Shown here piece by piece: positions 17,156 to 26,259 of a DNA stretch of 64,000 bases. The stretch's first letter is position 1. Each line of letters opens with the position of its first letter. The stretch is from Nannocystis pusilla. GTDB taxonomy: Bacteria > Myxococcota_A > Polyangia > Nannocystales > Nannocystaceae. The notes under the pieces are model-generated. The model saw nothing but the letters and a program-made list of their open reading frames with translations, ran no database searches and was not told the DNA's origin. The translations under genes and the position numbers were made by a program. The stretch spans positions 186,001 to 250,000 of the forward strand of contig NZ_JAIRAU010000043.1 of NCBI RefSeq assembly GCF_020073745.1. The letters run 5' to 3'.

Positions 17156-17587
17156 ATGACGACGGAGATCAGGACGCTCGGGGTCGACGAGGCCGACCTG
17201 CTGGGCCGCGTGGCCGCGGACGTGTTCGACGACCCGGTCGTGCCGGCGCGCGCGCGCGAGTTCCTGGCCGACCCGCACCACCACCTGGTGGTCGCAGTCG
17301 AGGACGGGCTGGTCGTCGGCATGGTCTCCGCGGTCGACTACCTCCACCCCGACAAGGCCGACCCGGAGCTGTGGATCAACGAGGTCGGCGTGGCCTCGTC
17401 GCACCGCGGCCAGGGCCTCGGCCAGGCGCTGCTGCGGGCGACGCTGGCGCTCGGGCAGCAGCTCGGCTGCCGCGTCGCGTGGGTGGCGACCGAGCGCTCC
17501 AACACGCCGGCGATGCGCCTGTACGCGGCCGTCGGCGGCGTCGAGGAGCCGCAGGACACGGTGCTGTTCACGTTCCGCCTCGACTGA
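17156..17587 (+). CDS. GNAT-family N-acetyltransferase
   Basis: 143 residues from ATG 17156. The acetyl-CoA binding motif A reads VGVASSHRGQGLGQALL, and the C-terminal ERSNTPAMRLYAAVGG is typical of the fold. Substrate unknown. AAGGGGC lies just upstream in the repeat. 20 bp after fabH, so perhaps cotranscribed. Confidence 0.88.
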   Translation: MTTEIRTLGVDEADLLGRVAADVFDDPVVPARAREFLADPHHHLVVAVEDGLVVGMVSAVDYLHPDKADPELWINEVGVASSHRGQGLGQALLRATLALGQQLGCRVAWVATERSNTPAMRLYAAVGGVEEPQDTVLFTFRLD

Positions 17588-17743
17588 GGGCCCGTGCGCG
17601 GGCCGACGCGAGCTCGCAGAACGCTGTCTCCATGGCGCCCGGCGCCGGTCGCCGCGCCGCGCCGGGGCCCGAGGCCGCTTGCGGTGCAAGAGGGCGTTTG
17701 ATACCAAGCAGGCGGAGAACGCGGACACAGGTCCGCGCAGCGC

Positions 17744-19000
17744 ATGCGCAAGCCGCAAGACGACCTGGTCTTCATCGATGAGCGAGGCGTGGCGCAGCCG
17801 CACGGCGACCACGCGAGCACGCAGATGCGCGCCCGCGCGGGCGCGTACCGGCTGATGCCGACGCCGAACCACGTGGTGTTCATGCGCTATACCGGCCAGG
17901 ACGGCCGGCGCGACGAGGAGGACGGCGCGATCGTCAGGCTGGCCGGCGAGATCACGCACCCCGGCACGATGTGCGACGTCATCGCGCTGATCGCCCAGGC
18001 CAACTGGCGCGGCGAGCTGACGGTCCGCGACGGCGAGCACGTCCGCAGCATCTTCATCGACTCGGGCAACGCGGTGTGCGCCACCAGCGACGTCGACGAG
18101 GAGCGGTTCGGCAAGATCATGTACCGCTTCGGCGCGATCGACGAGTTCCAGCTGCGCCACACGCTCGACAAGCAGAAGGAGTCCGGCCTGCGCTTCGGCG
18201 ACATGGCCGTCGAGCTCGGGATCTCCAACCACTCGCAGGTCTATCACTACCTCGGCAAGCAGGCCGAGGAGATCGTCCTGGCGTCGATGCAGGTCAGCGA
18301 CGGCATGTTCTGCTTCCTCGACGGCTTCGACGACGAGGCGATCCCGTTCCACCAGTCGCTCAACCTCAACAACCTGTTGATGGACGGGGTCACGCGCATG
18401 GACGAGATGCGCTACTTCCGCCAGCGGGTGCCGAGCGGCGACTACGTGCCCGAGCGCGCCGAGGGCCGCACCGAGCCGCCCAAGGAGTTCCGCGCGGTCT
18501 ACGAGCAGATCGACGGCGTGCTCAGCGTGATCGAGCTCGGCCGGGTGCTCGGCCTCGGCGAGTTCCAGACCACCAAGCAGCTGTTCCAGCTGATCCAGTC
18601 GAAGCACGTGACGATGCAGAAGCCGCGCATGCGCGGCGGGCCGCTCGAGGTGGTCGAGACCGCCAACGCGGTGCTGCAGCAGATCCACCAGGAGGCCGAC
18701 TCGTTCGGCAAGGGCACGATCCTGCGCAACAACCTGGCCAGCTTCGTCGACCCGACCTACGAGCAGCTGTTCTCCCGCGCCGGTCCGGCCGAGAAGGGCG
18801 CGTTCGAGGCCCAGCGCGTGGTCGACAACGCCCGCGCCCTGTTCGCCGGCGCCAACATCGAGCGCCAGCTCAAGGAGCTGCTCTACGACTACGTCAGCTT
18901 CGCGCTGTTCACCGCCGGCAGCCTGGTACGCCGCTCGAAGGACCAGGGCCTGAGCAAGCAGGTCGAGCCGCTCATGAGCCGCCTGCGGCCGATCGGGTGA
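17744..19000 (+). CDS. DUF4388 protein
   Basis: 418 residues. Residues ~60-160 match the DUF4388 (PATAN-like) type: ITHPGTMCDVIALIAQANWR, GELTVRDGEHVRSIFIDSGN, FGKIMYRFGAIDEFQLRHTL. The rest is helical. Such proteins in myxobacteria act in signalling or regulation, often without a DNA-binding domain. Its stop overlaps the permease GTG by 4 bp. Confidence 0.85.
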   Translation: MRKPQDDLVFIDERGVAQPHGDHASTQMRARAGAYRLMPTPNHVVFMRYTGQDGRRDEEDGAIVRLAGEITHPGTMCDVIALIAQANWRGELTVRDGEHVRSIFIDSGNAVCATSDVDEERFGKIMYRFGAIDEFQLRHTLDKQKESGLRFGDMAVELGISNHSQVYHYLGKQAEEIVLASMQVSDGMFCFLDGFDDEAIPFHQSLNLNNLLMDGVTRMDEMRYFRQRVPSGDYVPERAEGRTEPPKEFRAVYEQIDGVLSVIELGRVLGLGEFQTTKQLFQLIQSKHVTMQKPRMRGGPLEVVETANAVLQQIHQEADSFGKGTILRNNLASFVDPTYEQLFSRAGPAEKGAFEAQRVVDNARALFAGANIERQLKELLYDYVSFALFTAGSLVRRSKDQGLSKQVEPLMSRLRPIG

Positions 19001-20346
19001 CCGTGAGCCACGCGCGCGCGGGCGACGGGCCCGAACGTTCCGGGATGGTCCGCGGGCTCGGGCTCGTGGCCACCACCGCGCTCGTGGTCGGCAACATGAT
19101 CGGCTCGGGGATCTACGTGATCCCGTCGAGCCTGGCCGAGACGGCAGGCCCGCTCGGGCTGGTGGCCTGGGCGATCAACGCGGCCGGCTACCTGTGCCTC
19201 ACCGCGGTGTTCGCCGACCTCGGCGGGGCCTACCCGGTGTCCGGCGGGCTGCAGGCGTTCGCCCGCCGCGCCTTCGGCGACCTCGTCGGGCTCGAGGTCG
19301 GGTTTCTGTACTGGCTGTGCGCGGTGATCGGCAACGCGGCGTTCTTGACCGCGTTCGTCGGCTACCTCGCGGTGCTGTGGCCGGCCGCGGGCGACCCGCT
19401 GGTCGCGTTCGCGGTCAGCCAGGCGCTGCTGTGGGCGCTGACGCTGACGAACGCGCTCGGGGTGCGCGCCGGCGGGGCGATCCAGGTGATCACGACGATC
19501 TGCAAGCTGACGCCGCTGGTGCTGCTCAGCGTCGCGTTGTGGCCGCTGGCGTCGCTCGAGCACGTGCAGCCGTTCGCGCCCAGGGGTTGGGGCTCGCTGC
19601 TGCCGGCGGTGTCGCTGGTGTCGTGGTTGTTCGTCGGCATGGAGTCGGTCACCGTGCCGGCCGAGGAGATCCGCGGGGCCGGTCGCACGATCCGCAGGTC
19701 GGTGTACATCGGCTTCTCGCTGACCTGCGCGGTCTACCTGCTGGTGCTCGGCTCGCTCAGCCTGGCGGTGCCGGCCGGGCTGCTGGCCAAGAGCGCCAGC
19801 CCGCTCGCCGACGTCGCGGCCCACCACTTCGGGGCGACCGCGGCGACGCTGGTGACGATCGGCGCGCTGGTGTCGGTCGCGGGCATCTTGAACGGCTGGG
19901 TGCTGGTGACCAGCCGCATGGCCCACGCGACCGCGCGCGACGGGCTGGCCCCGCGCGCCCTGGCGGTGCTGCACCCGCGCTTCGGCACGCCCACCCGCGC
20001 GCTGGTGCTCACCGCGGTGCTGTCGGGCGCGCTGGTCGGGCTCTACTTCAGCGGCACGACGCTCGAGATCTACAACTTCATCGCCCTGCTCTCGACCGCC
20101 ACCGCGCTGGTCGCGGTCGGGGCCGCCTGCGCGGCTCAGATGGTGCTGATGCGGCGCGAGCCCGAACGCTTCACCCCCGCCCAGCGCCGCCGCGGCCCGT
20201 GGACCGCGGCGATCGGCCTCGCGGTCGTGCTATTGATGATCGCCGGCTCGGGCGCCGAGATCGTGGCGCTCACCGCCGGCTGCGTGCTCCTGCCGCTGCC
20301 CTACTGGTTCCTGGTGCTGCGGCCCGCCGCCGCCGCGCGGCCGTGA
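18997..20346 (+). CDS. APC-superfamily amino-acid/polyamine permease
   Basis: 449 residues from GTG 18997; ATG 19045 is the next start. About 12 membrane segments. The first helix carries the substrate motif VVGNMIGSGIYVIPSSL, as in AdiC/PotE-type exchangers. PAEEIRGAGRTIRRSV is the typical loop. Coupled to the DUF4388 gene. Substrate and direction unknown. Confidence 0.9.
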   Translation: MTVSHARAGDGPERSGMVRGLGLVATTALVVGNMIGSGIYVIPSSLAETAGPLGLVAWAINAAGYLCLTAVFADLGGAYPVSGGLQAFARRAFGDLVGLEVGFLYWLCAVIGNAAFLTAFVGYLAVLWPAAGDPLVAFAVSQALLWALTLTNALGVRAGGAIQVITTICKLTPLVLLSVALWPLASLEHVQPFAPRGWGSLLPAVSLVSWLFVGMESVTVPAEEIRGAGRTIRRSVYIGFSLTCAVYLLVLGSLSLAVPAGLLAKSASPLADVAAHHFGATAATLVTIGALVSVAGILNGWVLVTSRMAHATARDGLAPRALAVLHPRFGTPTRALVLTAVLSGALVGLYFSGTTLEIYNFIALLSTATALVAVGAACAAQMVLMRREPERFTPAQRRRGPWTAAIGLAVVLLMIAGSGAEIVALTAGCVLLPLPYWFLVLRPAAAARP

Positions 20347-20365
20347 CGACGAGATGATCGAATAG

Positions 20366-20407
20366 ACATGTGTGGAGGGACAGGTTGAAACGGACAGACC
20401 CGAAGGC
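20366..20407. repeat. Three phased 14-bp units across a start codon
   Basis: ACATGTGTGGAGGG, ACAGGTTGAAACGG and ACAGACCCGAAGGC are contiguous. The first contains the ribosome site GGAGGG and the second the TTG start of the next gene. Confidence 0.55.
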
Positions 20408-21815
20408 GGTCACCTCGGCCGAGCTGTTGACGCTGCCGGTCCACGAGCGGCTGGTCAAGCTCAACTGGCTCGGACAGCTGTGGACCACGCCGGACGGCAC
20501 GCCGCTGTTGCCGGTCGAGTTCGTCGGCCGCCAGGGCCGCGCGGTCCAGCTGATCGACGTGCGCGAGGGCGAGGAGCTGACCGGAGCGCTCGGCTACGTG
20601 CCGGGCAGCGTGTGGCTGCCGCTGGCGCGGATCCACGAGGCGCCGACCCGCTGGCCGCCCGGCACGCCGATCGTGCTGGTGTCGCGCAACGGCGGGCCGC
20701 GGGCGGCTCAGGCCGCGCAGTCGCTCGAGTGCCTCGGCATGGAGTACGTCGCGGTGATGGACGGCGGGATCACGGCGTGGCGCAAGTTCGGGTTCGCGAC
20801 GATGCGCGACGAGGCGATCCTGCGCCAGGCCCCCGTCCCGGCGCCGGCGCCGATCGAGACCGGCGAGCCCGAGGGGCCGCTGACGCAGGCGCAGATCGAG
20901 GCCCATATCGGCGACGCGCAGCGGGTCCGGTGGGTCAAGATGGCGGCGCTGATGCTGCACAGCAAGACGTCGTGCGTCGACGGCCGCGACGACCACGCGG
21001 TGGTCGGGACCCCCGGCGGCGACGCCGGCGAGTTCCTGCTGGCGCTGGCCTCGGTCGAGCGCGTGACCGGCCAGCCGGTGCCGCTCGAGCGGATCGCGGC
21101 GCTGCTCGAGGGCTACGTCGAGACGTTCGGCCACTTCTACATCCACTCCGACACCACCGCCGGCAACAACCTGATCCGGGCGATGCGCGCCGACCCTGAG
21201 CTCACGGACCGGTTGCCGCCGACCTCCTCGGGGCCCAAGGAGTGGCGCGCGTTCCTCGACAGCCCGCCCGAGGCGCTCAGACCGCTGGTGCTGCGCCACG
21301 TCATCACCCCCGGCAACGTCGGCTGCGGCCACCTGCGCCTGATGCTGCAGCACCCGGAGCGCTACCTGATCCGCCGCGCGGTGGTCGAGGAGTTCCTGCG
21401 CGCGCTGTTCACGATGCGCTGGAACGGCGCGGTCGAGCTCGACCTGGTGATCCTCGGCGGCGGCCACGAGGAGGGCGCGGTCGTCAACGTGCGCCTCGAG
21501 CAGGGCGTGTGGGCGTTCACCCGCGTGCCGCTGATCTCGCCGGCGTGCGGCACGGCCGGGGTGCAGATGTTCGTCAACCACCCCCAGGTCGCCGACTTCA
21601 TGCGCGAGCAGGTGGCCCGCTACTTCACGACCCACCCGGAGCTGCTGCCGCTCGGCGAGGCGGAGTACGGGATCCTCCGCAAGGACATCCGCCGCCTGGC
21701 GGAGATCCAGCAAGCGGCCACGCTGTCGGTCCTGGCGAGGGGGCTGCCGGTGTTCGACGTGGTGTTCCGCAGCGCGCGCGAGTTCACGGTCCAGGCGGCC
21801 GGCGTGGTCGCGTAG
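20385..21815 (+). CDS. Rhodanese-like domain fused to a zeta-carbonic-anhydrase-like domain
   Basis: 476 residues from TTG 20385, chosen because GGAGGG ends 5 bases before it; GTG 20370 is the alternative. Residues ~50-140 are a rhodanese fold (VQLIDVREGEELTGALGYVP), but the active-site Cys is Ser100 in VSRNGGPRAAQAA, so it is probably not a sulphurtransferase. Residues ~165-440 carry SCVDGRDDH, GTPGGDAGEFLLAL, HFYIHSD and GNVGCGHLRLML (Cys197, Asp199, Arg201, His254, Cys314), which resemble the cadmium/zeta carbonic anhydrase type as I recall it. That assignment is an inference. Confidence 0.75.
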   Translation: MKRTDPKAVTSAELLTLPVHERLVKLNWLGQLWTTPDGTPLLPVEFVGRQGRAVQLIDVREGEELTGALGYVPGSVWLPLARIHEAPTRWPPGTPIVLVSRNGGPRAAQAAQSLECLGMEYVAVMDGGITAWRKFGFATMRDEAILRQAPVPAPAPIETGEPEGPLTQAQIEAHIGDAQRVRWVKMAALMLHSKTSCVDGRDDHAVVGTPGGDAGEFLLALASVERVTGQPVPLERIAALLEGYVETFGHFYIHSDTTAGNNLIRAMRADPELTDRLPPTSSGPKEWRAFLDSPPEALRPLVLRHVITPGNVGCGHLRLMLQHPERYLIRRAVVEEFLRALFTMRWNGAVELDLVILGGGHEEGAVVNVRLEQGVWAFTRVPLISPACGTAGVQMFVNHPQVADFMREQVARYFTTHPELLPLGEAEYGILRKDIRRLAEIQQAATLSVLARGLPVFDVVFRSAREFTVQAAGVVA

Positions 21816-21831
21816 CGCTCTGTCATCGAGG

Positions 21832-21891
21832 GCATGGCGTCGGAGGCATGGCCTTCAGAGCATGGCCTTGAGAGCATGTCCTTCAGGGCAG
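21832..21891. repeat. Four phased 14-bp units at a convergent gene end
   Basis: GCATGGCGTCGGAG, GCATGGCCTTCAGA, GCATGGCCTTGAGA and GCATGTCCTTCAGG follow one another, then GCAG. They lie between convergent genes, and the last unit contains the stop codon of the RCC1 gene. Confidence 0.75.
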
Positions 21892-23073
21892 TCGCCGAGG
21901 GCCGAGCGCGCGGTGCTCGTCGCTGCCCCAGCAGGTGACGTTGCCGCTGGCCTGCAGGGCGCACGAGTGGGCGGCGCCGAGGGCGAGGCCGACGGCGTCG
22001 GTCAGGCCGGGGACGGGGGCGGGGCGCGGGCGCGAGGCGGCGCCGCCGTCGACCTGTCCGTTGCGACCTGACCCCCAGCACATGACCTTTTCGCCCTGTA
22101 CTCTCGCGCAGGTGTGGGCGCCGCCGGCGGCCAGCTCGAGCGGGCCCGTCAGGCCGGCGACGGTCACGGGGGTGCGCTGGGCGAAGGTGCCGGCGGTGCC
22201 GTCGCCGAGCTGGCCGTCCTGGTTGTGTCCCCAGCAGACCACGGCGCCGGTCTTGCGGCGGGCGCAGGTGTGCTTGCCGCCGGCGACGAGGTCGACGGCG
22301 TCGCCGAGGCCGGGCACGGGCTTGGGCGTGGAGCGGCCGGCGTGGAGGTTGTCGCCGAGCTGGCCCTCGGTGTTGCGGCCCCAGCAGAGCACGCTGCCGG
22401 CGTCGGTGCGGGCGCAGGTGTGGGCGTCGCCGGCGGCCAGCTGGACAGCGCGGCTGGTCCCCGGGACAGCTACGGGTCGGGCCGAGCGGTCGGCCTGGGT
22501 GCCGAGCTGGCCGTTCTCGCCGAGGCCCCAGCAGACCGCGCCGCCGGCCCTGCGCCGCGCGCACGCGTGGGCGGCCCCCGCGGCGATCTCGACGGCGTCG
22601 GCGAGGCCGGCCACGGCCACGGGGCTGGTGCTGCGCGCGCCCGGCCTGGCGCCGGCGCCGTCGCCGAGCTGGCCGTCCTCGTTGTTCCCCCAGCACAGCA
22701 CCTGGCCGCCGGGCTTGCGCGCGCACGTGAAGTTGCCGCCGGCTGCCACTTCGGACATGCCCGTAAGACCAGGTACGAGCGTGGCCCGCGGGAGGTCGGC
22801 CCGGCCGCCGTCGCCGAGCTGGCCGTCGCTGTTCTTGCCCCAACACGCGACCGCGCCCGACTTGCGGCGGACGCAGGCGTGCTCGCCGTGGGCGGACACG
22901 GCGACGGCAGGGTCCGCTGGGGGAGGTGGGGGCTGCTGCGGCTGGGGACGCGGCCGAGGCTGCGGCTGCGGGGTCGTCGGAGGCGGAGCGGGAGGGCGCG
23001 GCGGAGGCTTGTATCCGCCGTCGCAGGCGGCGAGAACGAGGGCGAGGAGCGCGACGCGCGAGCGGAGACGCAT
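21883..23073 (-). CDS. RCC1-repeat lipoprotein
   Basis: 396 residues from ATG 23073; signal MRLRSRVALLALVLAAC with lipobox Cys17. A Pro/Gln-rich linker leads to about seven RCC1-type repeats of the form H-x-CAR...V-x-CWG-x-N-x-x-GQLG, so a seven-blade propeller. Secreted RCC1 proteins are common in this phylum; binding partner unknown. The stop lies inside the 14-bp array. Confidence 0.9.
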   Translation of the reverse strand: MRLRSRVALLALVLAACDGGYKPPPRPPAPPPTTPQPQPRPRPQPQQPPPPPADPAVAVSAHGEHACVRRKSGAVACWGKNSDGQLGDGGRADLPRATLVPGLTGMSEVAAGGNFTCARKPGGQVLCWGNNEDGQLGDGAGARPGARSTSPVAVAGLADAVEIAAGAAHACARRRAGGAVCWGLGENGQLGTQADRSARPVAVPGTSRAVQLAAGDAHTCARTDAGSVLCWGRNTEGQLGDNLHAGRSTPKPVPGLGDAVDLVAGGKHTCARRKTGAVVCWGHNQDGQLGDGTAGTFAQRTPVTVAGLTGPLELAAGGAHTCARVQGEKVMCWGSGRNGQVDGGAASRPRPAPVPGLTDAVGLALGAAHSCALQASGNVTCWGSDEHRALGPRRLP

Positions 23074-23227
23074 GTCGCCGCAAGGTAGCCCATCCTCGCG
23101 TGGCACCGAGCCGTCGAGGCGCGTGCCAAATTGGCAAGGGAAAAAAGTTGGGAATAGGGCGCAGGGGGTATCTGGCGGCCTTCCGGCGCAATTCGAGGTT
23201 GGCCCGGGCGTTGCACAACCAGGGGGC

Positions 23228-23545
23228 ATGGCTACCAAGCAGGAGAAAAAAGAGGCGAGCGAGTCGACGGTCGTGGTGGTGGGCGGACACGGCGGGATGT
23301 CGAGCCGCTATCGCGAGGTCGCGCAGCGGTTCGGTTGCTCCTTGCGCCACTTCGAGCAGCGGATCCCCCCGGGCGTGCGCCACGGCGCCGGCAAGATCGC
23401 GCTCGTCGTCGTCATGGTCGGCATGGTGTCGCACGCGCTCCGCGATCAGATCAAAGACCTCGTCACCGACGACACCAAGGTGGTGTACCTGCGCACGGCC
23501 TCGGTGTCGGCGCTGCGGGCCGCGGTCGAGCAGAACGCTTCGTGA
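23228..23545 (+). CDS. DUF2325 protein
   Basis: 105 residues from ATG 23228 (AGGGGG upstream). VVVVGGHGGMSSRYREVAQR and later VSHALRDQIKDLVTDDTKVVYLRTASVSAL match the DUF2325 layout. A small cytosolic protein of unknown function; it is divergent from the RCC1 gene. Confidence 0.8.
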   Translation: MATKQEKKEASESTVVVVGGHGGMSSRYREVAQRFGCSLRHFEQRIPPGVRHGAGKIALVVVMVGMVSHALRDQIKDLVTDDTKVVYLRTASVSALRAAVEQNAS

Positions 23546-23799
23546 GCGGGCTGCGACCGCGACGAACGTCGTGCAGGTCGCGGTGAATCACGGCGTCGAC
23601 CGGACGGGTCGATCGCAGCGGTGTCAGATCGAGCGAGCGCGTGGTGTGTGGATCGTGCCAGTGAGGGCGGCGACGGAACGACGAGCGTCCGGCGATGCGG
23701 TGAAATTCGGCCCCCGGTACGCGGCGCACAGCGCGGCGGCGAGATGCGCGAATTTGCGGTGAATTGACGGGATGGGCCGGCGCGGGCTCCATCGAGGTC

Positions 23800-26004
23800 A
23801 TGACGAAGACGTCGCGCCCGTGGAAGCGCATCGGACTGCAGCTCGGGAGCCTCGCGGGGGTCGGACTGGCGCTGGTCGGCGGCGTCGAGCCCTCGCGCGC
23901 GGCCCCGGTGTGTACCGAGGAGGGCCAGTGCACCTTCAACAAGCCGCTGCTCCTGATCGCGCTCGACTACTCGACGGCGATGAACGCGGCGTTCGACGCC
24001 GACACCACGCGCTGGGAGCGAGCCGTCGAGGCGGTGGAGCTGATCGTCGAGACCGACAACGGCTACCTCCAGGGCAACGTGCTGCTGGCGCTGATGCGCT
24101 TCGGCCACGACCCGGACATCGACCAGCCGGGGACGACGATCGCCGGTGACGCGAGCGGGCTGGTCGACGGGCAGAAGCTCGACGTCGGCTGGTACGACGA
24201 GCTGGCGCCGAACAAGAACTACTTCGAGTGCAACGGCCAGGCGGTGCTGGCCGCGCTGGCGGCGATGCCCCCGCCGCTGGACGGGGCGCCGGCGGGGATC
24301 GGGTCGTGGACGGCCGGGGCGCTGACGCGGGCGCAGTCGCTGTTCGCGGCGGTGGCGGCCGATCACCCGCAGGAGGTCGGACCCGAGGCGCGCGAGCGGG
24401 CGCTGATCGTGATCACGCAGGGCGTGTGGAGCGACCCGGAGGACACGCAGGTGCTGCAGCCGCCGGCGGCCGATCCGGTACCTGTCGCTCAGGACATGTG
24501 GAACGACCTGGCGATCCCGGCCTACGTGCTGTCGGTCGGCGACGCGGCGGGCAAGGCCCAGGCCGACGCGCTGGCGGCGGTCGGCGGGACGGATCACGCG
24601 TTCGACGGCGAGCCGCAGGCGTTCGTCGACGCGTTGAAGTTGTTCGTGCAGGCCAAGATCAACGACGTCTTCGTGCCGGACTGTGACCCGGCGATCCCGC
24701 GGATCATGTTCCTCCTCGACGGCTCGTCGTCGATGCTCAACGTGATGGGCGACAGCGTGCACGGGGCGATGGGCGAGACGCGCTGGGATCTGCTGCGGAA
24801 CGGCGGGATCGGCGACATCCTGTCCCAGGGGACGAATTCCCTGTTCGCCGGCTCGATCGACATGGAGACGTGGGCGCTCGTCGGCGCGGCGGTGTTCGGC
24901 GGGGACGCGCCGGCGGAGCAGAAGATCGTCGTCGACTACGCGCCGTGTCGTCATCACACGCTCGACTGGGCGCTCGACCCCGAGACGTCGTGCGAGGCGC
25001 CGGGGTGCGTGGACCCGTGGGGCGGGCCGCCGATCTCGTGGAGCTTCCAGACCGACGAGATCATGCACCCCGGCCCGACGACGACGGTGCACAGCCACAT
25101 GCCGCGCTGCGACGTCGACCCGCAGAAGCCGGGCGCGTGCGCGGGCTCGGGCGCGTTCGTCCACCTCGGGCTCGAGCTGGTGCGAGAGAACCTCGACGCG
25201 TACAAGGCGAGCTGCGCCCAGCCGGAAGCGGCGCAGGCGTGCGACGCACAGACCCGGTTCTACAACGTGCTGATCATGGACGGCACCTACGACTCGGACG
25301 ACGCGGCGGTCGAGGCCGCGCTGACGCAGCTGTTCGCCGACGGGGTCCGCACGTACGTGGTGGGCCTCGGCGAGCTGGCCGAAGAACCCGAGGCGGTCGA
25401 GCAACTGACGATGATGGCGGCGTGGGGCTCGGGCGGCGCGCTCGACTTCTTCGCCGCCGACTCGCAGGTCGAGCTGCTCGAGGCGCTGTCCGAGGTGCTC
25501 GAGCACCTGTACGCCGAGGTGATGGACGTGACGGTGATCGACCCGTGCTGTGGGGGGTTGCACTGCGGCGGGCTCGACGGCGGCGAGGTCGGCGAGCCGG
25601 ACCCATTGCCGCAGCCGGAGACCGAGACGGACGGCGAGACGGAGGCGACGACGAATGCCGGATCGGACACGACCGGCGGGCCGGCGACGTCGACGACCGC
25701 GACGACGGGCGAGCCGACGACCGGCGCGACCTCGCCCGACCCGTCGTGGGGGCCGACGACGGTCACTCCGACGAGCGGACCGACGGGCGGGCCGACGACG
25801 GACGGGCCGACGAGCGGCGTGCCGGGCGAGAGCATGACCGGCGACGACGCGGGTACCGGGACCGACAGCGACGGCGGGGCGCCCGGCGGCGACACTTCCC
25901 AGGCAGGCTGCGCGTGCATGGCCGACACGGACGCGCCGGGGTTGCCCGCCGCGCTGCTCGGCCTCGGCCTCGTGGGGCTGGGCCGGCGTCGACGCGCGCG
26001 ATGA
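23800..26004 (+). CDS. Secreted von Willebrand-A-like protein with MYXO-CTERM tail
   Basis: 734 residues from ATG 23800, with GAGG upstream. Signal peptide to about residue 38 (GVEPSRAAPVC). A VWA-like segment (LLLIALDYSTAM) and a second one with an intact MIDAS (IMFLLDGSSSML). Thr/Gly/Pro/Ser linker (~600-700), then GCACMADTDAPGLPAALLGL and RRRRAR, the MYXO-CTERM sorting signal. Probably an outer-surface or adhesion protein. Confidence 0.9.
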   Translation: MTKTSRPWKRIGLQLGSLAGVGLALVGGVEPSRAAPVCTEEGQCTFNKPLLLIALDYSTAMNAAFDADTTRWERAVEAVELIVETDNGYLQGNVLLALMRFGHDPDIDQPGTTIAGDASGLVDGQKLDVGWYDELAPNKNYFECNGQAVLAALAAMPPPLDGAPAGIGSWTAGALTRAQSLFAAVAADHPQEVGPEARERALIVITQGVWSDPEDTQVLQPPAADPVPVAQDMWNDLAIPAYVLSVGDAAGKAQADALAAVGGTDHAFDGEPQAFVDALKLFVQAKINDVFVPDCDPAIPRIMFLLDGSSSMLNVMGDSVHGAMGETRWDLLRNGGIGDILSQGTNSLFAGSIDMETWALVGAAVFGGDAPAEQKIVVDYAPCRHHTLDWALDPETSCEAPGCVDPWGGPPISWSFQTDEIMHPGPTTTVHSHMPRCDVDPQKPGACAGSGAFVHLGLELVRENLDAYKASCAQPEAAQACDAQTRFYNVLIMDGTYDSDDAAVEAALTQLFADGVRTYVVGLGELAEEPEAVEQLTMMAAWGSGGALDFFAADSQVELLEALSEVLEHLYAEVMDVTVIDPCCGGLHCGGLDGGEVGEPDPLPQPETETDGETEATTNAGSDTTGGPATSTTATTGEPTTGATSPDPSWGPTTVTPTSGPTGGPTTDGPTSGVPGESMTGDDAGTGTDSDGGAPGGDTSQAGCACMADTDAPGLPAALLGLGLVGLGRRRRAR

Positions 26005-26031
26005 GCGGGCGAGCGGCGGCGTCGAGCTTTA

Positions 26032-26093
26032 ATGTCCTTCAAGGCATGTTCGATGGGACATGTGATTAAGAACATGTCTTGATGGACATCCGG
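26032..26093. repeat. Four phased 14-bp units, intergenic array
   Basis: ATGTCCTTCAAGGC, ATGTTCGATGGGAC, ATGTGATTAAGAAC and ATGTCTTGATGGAC run without gaps, then ATCCGG. The ATGT core recurs every 14 bases while spacers differ. It lies between the VWA gene and the phosphoesterase. Confidence 0.8.
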
Positions 26094-26259
26094 TGGTTGA
26101 GCTACCGGCGGAAGCTGCGCCCGCGGGCGCTCGTGGGCGGTGAGGCGCGCGTGTGCGGGCGCCTGGGCCCGGCTCCCCGATGCGAGGACGCGCGTGGGGT
26201 CGCGCGTGCTACCCGGCACGCCGCGGACGGCAGGCCGTATCGCGGACAGGGAGCAGGGC

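Noticed and set aside
26032..26093. CRISPR-like short repeat array
   Set aside because: Units are 14 bp with no unique 30-bp spacers and no cas genes; they also occur within genes.
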